The translations under genes and the position numbers were made by a program. Of a stretch of DNA of 64,000 nt, positions 56,913 through 64,000 are shown in pieces. The DNA is from Heracleum sosnowskyi (Eukaryota > Streptophyta > Magnoliopsida > Apiales > Apiaceae). Position 1 is the stretch's first letter, and each line of letters begins with the position of its first letter. The notes under the pieces were generated by a model. That model had not been told where the DNA came from. It searched no databases and saw nothing but the letters and a program-made list of their open reading frames with translations. The stretch spans positions 50,693,133-50,757,132 of the forward strand of contig CM061238.1 of the NCBI GenBank assembly GCA_030848705.1, given 5' to 3'.

Positions 56913-59900
56913 TTGGGCTCCGAGGAAGGACTAATCAATTTGATATTGCAGGGTGTAGAAAACGTAAACCGTGTTGTGTGGGTTCTGGACAGTGGTTGTG
57001 CAAGGCATATGACCGGAGATAGAGACCTGCTATCAAATGTGGTTGAGAAAGCTGGCCCAGGAGTTACCTTTGGAGATAACAACAAGGGTTTTACCAGAGG
57101 ATATGGCTGTTTGAAGTTTGGAAATGTTATCATTCAAGATGTGTCTATTGTGGAAGGTCTGAAGTTCAATCTTCTCAGCATCAGTCATTTCTGTGACAGA
57201 GGATATGATGTTTCCTTTGAGAAGGATAGTTGTCAGATACTTCACAAGAAGAATGGAAAGCCTGCTCTTCAAGGAGTAAGGAAAGGTGATTTGGTCATAG
57301 CTGATATGTACTCTGGATCCAAAGATGAAGTTACTTGTTTTTATGCTAAAGCTTCATCAGATGAGAGTTGGCTATGGCACAAGAGGTTGTCTCACCTTAA
57401 CTTCAAAACCATGAACTCTTTAGTCAAGAGGGAATTGGTTAGAGGTTTGCCTCAGATGGAATTTACACAGGAAGGACTGTGTGAGGTTTGTCAAAAAGGA
57501 AAGTCAAAGAAAGCTTCTCACAAGGGCACTGACACATCTTCAATAACTGAACCACTTCAGCTACTGCATATGGATTTGTTTGGTCCAGTTAGTGTGATGT
57601 CCATGTCAAAGAAACAGTATGCACTTGTGATTGTTGATGACTATTCCAAATATACTTGGGTTTTATTCCTACATTCCAAGGATGAGACCCCACAGATGGT
57701 GATTGATCATATAAAGTTGATTGAGCTGGATTCTAGATTCCCTGTTAGAGCTATAAGGTCAGATAATGGAACTGAATTCAAGAATGCAGTCCTAAATGGC
57801 TTTTATGCAGATAAAGGAATAACAAGACAGTATTCTACCCCTAGAACTCCTCAACAGAATGGAGTGGTGGAAAGAAAGAATCGTACATTGATTGATTCTG
57901 CTAGAACTATGTTAAGTGAATCAAGACTTCCAATGTACTTTTGGGCTGAAGCTGTGAACACTGCTTGTTATACTCAGAATCGAACTTTAATCAACAAGGA
58001 CTTAATGAAAACTCCTTATGAGATCATGTACAATAGAAAACCATATATCAAATACTTTCATGTATTTGGTGCTAAATGCTTTGTGCTTAAGGATGACAAT
58101 GTGACACGTGGCAAGTTTGAGGCCAAGGCACAAGAAGCTATTTTCATTGGTTATTCCAGAAGATCTTACAGGGTGTACTTGATTGATGGTCATCATGTGA
58201 AAGAAAGTGTCAATGTAACATTTGATGACACTAAACTCCCTAATATCCAAACAGGAGATTCATCTGAGAAACTGAAGTTTGATAACTTGCCAGACTCAGA
58301 ATCAGATGATGAAGCCCCACCTGAGAATGTTGCTGGTAATGACAATGATAATGATGATAATAATCCTGGTGATGGTGGTGGAAACATTGGTAACAATGGA
58401 GATACCACCAACACTGGAGAAGAATCATCAAGGCAATCAAGCAACAACTCAGGGGGAGGAAATGAAGGATCTACTAGTCATTCACAACACCACAATGAAT
58501 TTCAAGGCGAATCATCAAGATCAAATCTTCCAAGACATACTGTATGGAATAGAGCTCATCCCTTTGAGCTGATCATTGGTGATCCAGGTGTTGGAGTTAG
58601 AACTAGAAGTGCTACTCAGAATGAATGTCATTATTCAGGGTTTCTATCTGAGTTGGAGCCAAAGAAGACTGAGGAAGCACTGACTGATCCTGATTGGGTG
58701 ATTGCTATGAAAGATGAACTCAATCAATTTGAACAACAAGTCTGGAAGCTGGTACCCAGACCAAAGAACAAGAAAGTAGTTGGTACAAGATGGGTATACA
58801 GAAACAAGCTGGCTGAGGATGGAATTGTTACAAGGAACAAGGCAAGACTGGTTGCACAAGGGTATTCATAAGCTGATGGCATTGATTATGATGAAACCTA
58901 TGCACCAGTGGCTAGACTTGAGGCCATCAGGATGTTCTTAGCATTTGCAGCTTACTCCAATTTTAAAGTCTATCAAATGGATGTTAAGAGTGCATTCCTG
59001 AATGGTGAGCTGGATGAAGAAGTGTATGTGGAACAACCCCCTGGCTTTGAAACTCAGGAGCTGCTGGACTTTGTGTACTTTCTCTTCAAGGCTATCTATG
59101 GTCTCAAACAAGCCCCAAGAAAATGGTATGACACTCTCTCTGGTTTTCTTTTAGAAAATGGTTTTGTTAGAGGTATCATAGACAAAACTCTTTTTTCAAA
59201 GAAACACAGTCCAAGTCTATGTGGATGACATCATATTTGGGTCTACTAATGATAATCTCTGTAAGAGATTTTCTAAGCTAATGCAGAGTAAGTTTGAAAT
59301 GAGTATGATGGGTGAACTGAAGTTCTTTATTGGATTGCAAGTAAGTCAAAGGTCAAATGGTATATTTATTTGTCAATCCAAGTATCTCAAAGAACTCCTC
59401 AAGAAGTATCACATGGAGGATTCAGCATCATCAAGGACTCCATCTTCAACAGCAGTCAAACTGGGAGATTGTGATAACTCTATCAAGGTAGATATTACAA
59501 GCTACAGAGGTATGATTGGCTCCTTACTCTATCTTACTGCAAATAGACCAGATATTATGTATGCTACATGCTTGTGTGCAAGGTTCCAAGAGGACCCTAG
59601 AGATTTACATCTCGTTGCTGTTAAAAGAATCTTGAGATATCTTAAGGGTACACCTAATTTAGGTATCTGGTACCCTAAAGATTATGGTTTTAACCTTGTT
59701 GGATATACAGATTCTGATTATGCTGGTAGTGTTGTGGATAGAAAGAGTACCTCTGGGAGTTGTCAATTCCTAGGAGGTAGATTGATTTCCTAGTATAGCA
59801 AGAAACAGCAAACAATTTCCAATTCAACAGCAGAAGTTGAATATATTGCTGCTGGAAGATGTTGTGCTCAGATCCTACGGATAAGGAATCAATTGAAGGA

Positions 59901-60168
59901 CTATGGCTTTGTATTAGACAAAATCCCTATTTTATGTGATAATACAAGTGCCATAGAAATCTCCAACAACCCTGTTCAACACTCGAGAACGAAGCACATT
60001 GATATCAGGTATCATTTTATCAGAGAGCATGTCATGAATGGTACTGTGGAGTTACACTTTGTACCCACAGAAGATCAAACTGCAGATATATTCACTAAAT
60101 CTGTTGACGAATCCACATTTACCAAGTTAGTCGGTAAATTGGGTATGTTAAACAGTCTTAGTGATTAA
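56913..60168 (+). pseudogene. SIRE pol (first copy)
   Basis: Domains in order are protease (VWVLDSGCARHMTGD), the GAG-pre-integrase zinc motif (LWHKRLSHLNFKTM, CEVCQKG), integrase (LLHMDLFGPV, VDDYSKYTW, IRSDNGTEF, QQNGVVERKN), an acidic asparagine-rich linker (58300-58480), RT (TRWVYRNKLAEDG, DVKSAFLNGELDEEVYVEQP, VYVDDIIFGSTND) and RNase H (YTDSDYAGSVVDRKST, STAEVEYIAAGRCCAQ). A TAA at 58869, a frameshift before the VYVDD motif near 59215 and a TAG at 59791 inactivate it. TAA stands where relatives have glutamine, and TAG where they have tryptophan. The end (LGMLNSLSD) is complete. Confidence 0.9.
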
Positions 60169-60892
60169 CAGTATCTCTGTAATGTTTGTTCTTTTCTAAA
60201 ATCAGTCTTCTCTTGTTGTTACTAAGTGATATTACTGCTCATTCTTGTTTGAAATTGCTTGCTTGTTAATTTAAATATTTCTGAATATTTTATTTTCTTT
60301 AAAAATATTTTTCTCATATTTTTTAAGTGGAGAAATGTATTTTTATTGAAAATATATTTATTTAGAATTATTTAGGTGTTTTTCAGATTGTAAATATTGT
60401 TGTTTAAATTATTCTGCAAGTTTATATTAATTTTATGCAATTCTATATTATTCTGCATATTTGTCTAGGATTTGTGGAATTTTCTGTGAATTTTTCTAGA
60501 CTTTTATATCTTTTTAATGCATTTTTAGTATTTTTCTGCATTTTTCTGTGCATTTTTTTAATTAAATTCTTAGTTTTTCCTAAGTCTTCCCAGTTTTATA
60601 CTAGGAAGACTACCGGGAAAACAAGGGATTTTTATTTTTTGTTTTTTGTTTTTTTCTATTTAATTTTAAGTCTTTTCCTAAGTCTTCCCAGTTTTTGAAC
60701 TAGGAAGACTATCGGGAAGACTTAGAATTAATTAGTTTATTATTCTGATTTTTCTTTTATTGATTTTTCGGAAGTCTTTCTAAGTTGTATTAGGAAGACT
60801 ACCGGGAAGACTATCCTAAGTCTTCCCGATTGTCTTCCTAGTACAATTTTGAATTAAAAACCGTTCAAATCCTTTTCTTTTTACAGTTTTTA

Positions 60893-60973
<81 letters not shown>

Positions 60974-61445
60974 TTACACAGTACATACACTGCATTTCTT
61001 ACCTTTTGCCTTAGCAGTTTTTTAATCTTTTCAAAACCCCCTTTCGAATTCTCAGTTTCTGCAGAATTCTTTGATCCTGTTCCATTGTTGCTCAAGTGTT
61101 TACTTAGCAAAACATTTTTGTTCGTTCAAAATCAAGCTTTTTAGTCGAATTGCTGTCAAAATTGTTAAAAAAAAAAATATTCGACTTGATTGTTCTTGCT
61201 TTGTTAAGTGATCTTCTTGTGTGTTAAGTGATTAAGTGAGTTCTGTGTGTGTGATTTCAAATCAATTTCCCTTTCATTTTTTGAATTTCAAAGTTTTTAG
61301 TTCGAAATTTAGGATTAAAATTTTAATTTTGGTTAATTTTAATAAAATTGTGATTTTGTGGATTTTAAGTAATTTTAATTAATTCTAAAAATCCCTAAAA
61401 TACTAATTTTATTTTAAGTTAATTAAAATTTCTTGTTTTATAAAA
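60169..61445 (+). other. 3' spacer of SIRE element with inverted AGTCTTCC repeats
   Basis: There is no gene. Pairs of AGTCTTCCC and GGAAGACT recur near 60590-60620, 60675-60725 and 60775-60842, each able to form an 8-bp stem. A TA dinucleotide run lies at 60898-60972. SIRE elements have a long spacer here before the envelope-like ORF. Confidence 0.6.
60898..60972. repeat. (TA)n microsatellite
   Basis: About 37 TA units without interruption. The open frames across it are artefacts. Confidence 0.95.
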
Positions 61446-61651
61446 ATGGATCCAAATTTTGAACTTGTTTTAAATAATTATGTTGGGTATTTTGATCCGT
61501 CTAAATTTAAGGTGGAACGTTTTAAACCTTGGATTCAATTTTTAAATAGCGAGACTTGTGTTAGTCATGCTATTTGTGCCACTGCACTTCTTAAAATTGA
61601 TCCTTTGAGGTTTTTATGTTCAAGTGTTGTTATTGCCGGAGATTCAAAATC
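61446..61651 (+). pseudogene. Envelope-like ORF of SIRE, truncated by insertion
   Basis: The frame starts MDPNFELVLNNYVGYFDPSK and continues WIQFLNSETCVSHAICATAL. The position downstream of pol and the sequence style (WIxFLN, CVSxA) match the 3' ORF, often called envelope-like, of SIRE/Maximus copia elements. Its function is not established. The second SIRE element begins at 61652 and cuts it after about 68 residues; the remainder lies beyond the window. Confidence 0.55.
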
Positions 61652-61706
61652 TGTTAGATCAGAATTCAATGATCGTCAGAAGCTAGACTCAACTGATCAG
61701 GATTGC

Positions 61707-61714
61707 TGACGTCA
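61707..61714. promoter_or_regulatory. TGACGTCA bZIP site in SIRE LTR
   Basis: A perfect TGACGTCA palindrome lies about 275 bases upstream of the TATA box. Plant bZIP factors of the TGA class bind such as-1-like sites. In other retrotransposons they confer response to stress hormones; that role here is an inference. Confidence 0.5.
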
Positions 61715-61981
61715 TCAGTATTGCATTGTCATCAGTATTTGATCAAGCGTCAGTATCTTATTGATCATCAGGATTCCTACTCAGACTATGATCAGGATTG
61801 ATCATCAGAACTTGAAGCTGATCAGGATTCCTACTTCGAGTTATATTTGGAGTCTAGATAAACATGGAAGTTTATTCTATTTGTTCCTGGTTTGTAGAAT
61901 GTAGCTATCGATTAAGGATAGGTTTCTATCTTTGTTATTGATTAGGACTTATCTTGTTATTGATAGAGAAGCTGTGTGCAC

Positions 61982-61990
61982 TATATAAAC
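61982..61990 (+). promoter_or_regulatory. TATA box of second SIRE LTR
   Basis: TATATAAAC is followed about 30-40 bases later by a possible start region. It lies in the middle of the LTR as expected for the U3/R boundary. Confidence 0.6.
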
Positions 61991-62260
61991 ACAGTTTTGG
62001 TTTCGATTTATGTATTCATGAGATAGAGAACATAATCGAAGAGAAGCTCTTAAGAACAGAATTTCTTGAGAGAGTTTTTGTAAACTAGCAGCTCTCAAGA
62101 ACATCAGAATTTCTTGAGAGAGTTTTTAACAGTTTTATATCAGATTTAATAAAGCTGTTATCTTTCTTTTCATATTTGTGATATATACATTAAGAAGTCG
62201 ATTATCTTACTCTATTGTATTCAACCCCCCTTCTACAATAGATTATTACTGGGCAACAAT

Positions 62261-62272
62261 TGGTATCAGAGC
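62261..62272 (+). other. Primer-binding site of second SIRE element
   Basis: TGGTATCAGAGC, complementary to initiator tRNA-Met, starts two bases after the LTR. Confidence 0.92.
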
Positions 62273-62307
62273 AAACTGATTTATTTTTAAATCAGAGACG
62301 ATCTAAG

Positions 62308-64000
62308 ATGTCGACAACCAAGTATGAAAGCATGAAGATTCCCATCTTAAAGATATCAGAATATCCTACATGGAGGGTAAAGATGTTGATGTACCTGGAG
62401 GCTATGGATCCTGACTACTTGGACAGGATTCGTGATGGACCATATATACCAACAAAGTTCGTAGAACGAACAGATACAGTACCAGAACATTATGTGGTCA
62501 AAGCTAAAGCTGAATGGACTCCAGAAGAAAAAGCTCATGTACTCAGGGAACCAAAGATAAAGAATATCTTGCATAATAGCCTTGATGCTGTCATGTCAAA
62601 CAGAGTGATTGCATGCAAGTCTTCAAAAGAAATCTGGGATACTTTGGAAACTCAGTGCCAGGGATCTGCATCTGTTAAGAAAAACAGAAGGGCTCTTTTG
62701 ATTCAAGAATATGAACAATTCGATGCAAGACCTGAAGAGAGCCTGACTGATCTATATGATAGATTTCTGACACTATTGAACAGCTTATCCTTAGTTGACA
62801 AAGTATATGAAACTGAAGATTCAAACACCAAATTTCTTAGAGCTTTACCTGAAGAATGGGATACTCAGACCTCAATCATTAGACACCAGTATGATCTGAA
62901 CATTGTGTCTCTTGATGAGATCTATGGGATGCTAAGAACTCATGATCTTGAAGTACAACAGAGAAAGAACAAGAAAAGCAGCAAGGCAAAGTCAATTGCT
63001 TTGAATGTAGAAGCTAAATCAAAAGGAAAAGCTATGGAGGTCTCTAGAAGGAAAACAAGAGTAGCTGAATCAGATCCTGACGACTCTTCATCAGATACTG
63101 ATGGCAATTCTGATGCCAATACTGGTGATGAATCTTCTGATTCAGACATGGAGGAGATGGTTGCTATGATTGTTAGAAACTTCAGAAGGATGAAGTTCAG
63201 GAAGAATAGAAGACAAGGCAACTTTCAGAAAAAGACCTTCAATGCAGACAAAGACAAGTATATCAAAAAGGACAGCAAGGGTAGCAAATTTGACAAGTCA
63301 AATGTTAGATGCTACAAGTGTAATGGAATGGGTCACTTTGCTTCTGAATGCAACAAGACAAAGGCACTCATCACATCAAGCAAGGATTGGATGGACTCTT
63401 CCTCAGAATCTGATACTGAGGTAGTCAACTATGCGTTAATGGCCAATGCTGATGTAACTGTTGCTCCTGATGATAAGGTACTAAATACTATCTTTGATTT
63501 TGATACTGATAATGCTTCTGAGTTAAGACGTTTTCTAAAGTCATTACATATTAGCTTTAGAAGTCAAACTGCTGAGAATACTAGAATCTTATCTGAGATG
63601 TCTGACCTTAGAAAGAGGAATGAGATATTAGAAGCTGAATTTTCTCGTATGCAAGAAGTACAAAAAGAATGTGATAATGCTAAACACATGCACTTAGAGA
63701 TAACATCTAAATGTACTTCCCTTGAAAAAGAACTTGAATATGCTAATGAGAAAATCAGAACCTGGACAGACTCTGGTAGGAAATTTCATGAGATTAATAC
63801 CTCTAAGAATTGGAAAGAGTGTCTAGGATATAAGTCAGATGAAGATAAGAAATTAGCAGAGAAAATTGTCATTGATGAGACAGTCAGTCCAAAGACCTAT
63901 AGACATGTTATAGACTCAACCAAATCTAAGATTACTCCTGATAATTTTGTTTTTGGTAAGGATTCCAATTCTACTTTTGAAAAGGGATCTTCTTCTACTC
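62308..64000 (+). CDS. SIRE gag-pol, open to window end
   Basis: The frame starts MSTTKYESMKIPILKISEYP and stays open for all 564 codons to the window edge, with no stop or shift. It has the UBN2 gag domain at about residues 75-215 (SSKEIWDTLETQCQG, FLRALPEEWDTQ), a serine- and aspartate-rich segment at about 250-290, a basic patch at 290-315 (RNFRRMKFRKNRRQ), a CCHC knuckle at 335-348 (CYKCNGMGHFASEC), and a long helical, coiled-coil-like region at about 410-490. Protease, integrase and RT should follow outside the window. The intact frame contrasts with the older SIRE copy next to it and suggests a recent insertion. Confidence 0.88.
   Translation, partial: MSTTKYESMKIPILKISEYPTWRVKMLMYLEAMDPDYLDRIRDGPYIPTKFVERTDTVPEHYVVKAKAEWTPEEKAHVLREPKIKNILHNSLDAVMSNRVIACKSSKEIWDTLETQCQGSASVKKNRRALLIQEYEQFDARPEESLTDLYDRFLTLLNSLSLVDKVYETEDSNTKFLRALPEEWDTQTSIIRHQYDLNIVSLDEIYGMLRTHDLEVQQRKNKKSSKAKSIALNVEAKSKGKAMEVSRRKTRVAESDPDDSSSDTDGNSDANTGDESSDSDMEEMVAMIVRNFRRMKFRKNRRQGNFQKKTFNADKDKYIKKDSKGSKFDKSNVRCYKCNGMGHFASECNKTKALITSSKDWMDSSSESDTEVVNYALMANADVTVAPDDKVLNTIFDFDTDNASELRRFLKSLHISFRSQTAENTRILSEMSDLRKRNEILEAEFSRMQEVQKECDNAKHMHLEITSKCTSLEKELEYANEKIRTWTDSGRKFHEINTSKNWKECLGYKSDEDKKLAEKIVIDETVSPKTYRHVIDSTKSKITPDNFVFGKDSNSTFEKGSSST

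Larger units (their letters stand above)
61652..62258 (+). repeat. 5' LTR of second SIRE element
   Basis: This 607-base LTR contains about ten variants of TGATCAGGATT and CATCAGTATT in its first 180 bases, a TGACGTCA palindrome at 61707-61714 and a TATA box (TATATAAAC at 61982-61990). It ends with CAACCCCCCTTCTACAATAG, then GGCAACA. Confidence 0.85.
61652..64000 (+). mobile_element. Second SIRE-type copia element, 5' part
   Basis: The element starts with an LTR (TGTTAGATCAG to GGCAACA), has a perfect primer site and an uninterrupted gag-pol frame to the window end. It is inserted in the envelope-like ORF of the first SIRE element. The expected duplication is AAATC (61647-61651), but the other side is outside the window. 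Confidence 0.85.

Noticed and set aside
60895..61110. Minus-strand frame ending in an isoleucine-tyrosine run
   Set aside because: It is created by the TA dinucleotide repeat.

Overview
The window is nuclear DNA of a eudicot plant, dominated by transposable elements. The evidence is plant-type LTR retrotransposons (chromovirus Tekay, copia Angela, SIRE and a short-LTR copia), a CACTA element, Helitrons, a Stowaway MITE, AT-rich introns, and fragments of plant gene families (ARV1, CNGC channel, polygalacturonase, LRR receptor-like protein). The species cannot be fixed from the sequence. I found no intact host gene and no tRNA or rRNA gene.

Region 1 (1-7,030). AT-rich DNA holds an LTR-like block (about 2.0-4.2 kb) with a TATA box and a dense series of small hairpins, several with compensated stem changes. 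This is the least explained signal in the window. A hAT transposase C-terminus follows.

Region 2 (7,028-30,783). A decayed ARV1-like gene on the minus strand is split inside an intron by a 20.9 kb CACTA insertion (7,700-28,582, TSD CCA). The CACTA carries a captured CNGC ion-channel fragment. A Tekay Ty3 retrotransposon (8,929-25,588, TSD TCGAC) lies inside the CACTA. An Angela copia (16,092-20,208, TSD GCAAT) lies inside the Tekay gag-pol, and a Stowaway MITE (11,761-12,072) lies in one Tekay LTR. This nest is resolved to the base.

Region 3 (about 31,134-43,616). Three Helitrons on the minus strand are nested. An outer copy (H1) received a same-family copy (H2, 31,644-33,485) and, nine bases from its 5' end, an 8.8 kb Helitron (H3, 34,761-43,607). 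H3 carries a RepHel helicase remnant plus polygalacturonase and LRR gene fragments.

Region 4 (about 44.1-53.4 kb). A coding-poor, LARD-like LTR retrotransposon has a 4.7 kb copia element inside its LTR. Its internal part consists of four consecutive, different tandem arrays.

Region 5 (53.4-64.0 kb). A decayed SIRE-type copia (plus strand) with a downstream envelope-like ORF is interrupted by a second SIRE-type copia. The gag-pol frame of the second copy is open to the window end, so it is probably young.

The genes here do not form a pathway. They are element proteins (gag, protease, integrase, RT, RNase H, Rep/helicase) and captured or broken host exons. Many premature stops are of the CAG-to-TAG or TGG-to-TAG/TGA kind expected from deamination of methylated cytosine in silenced transposons.
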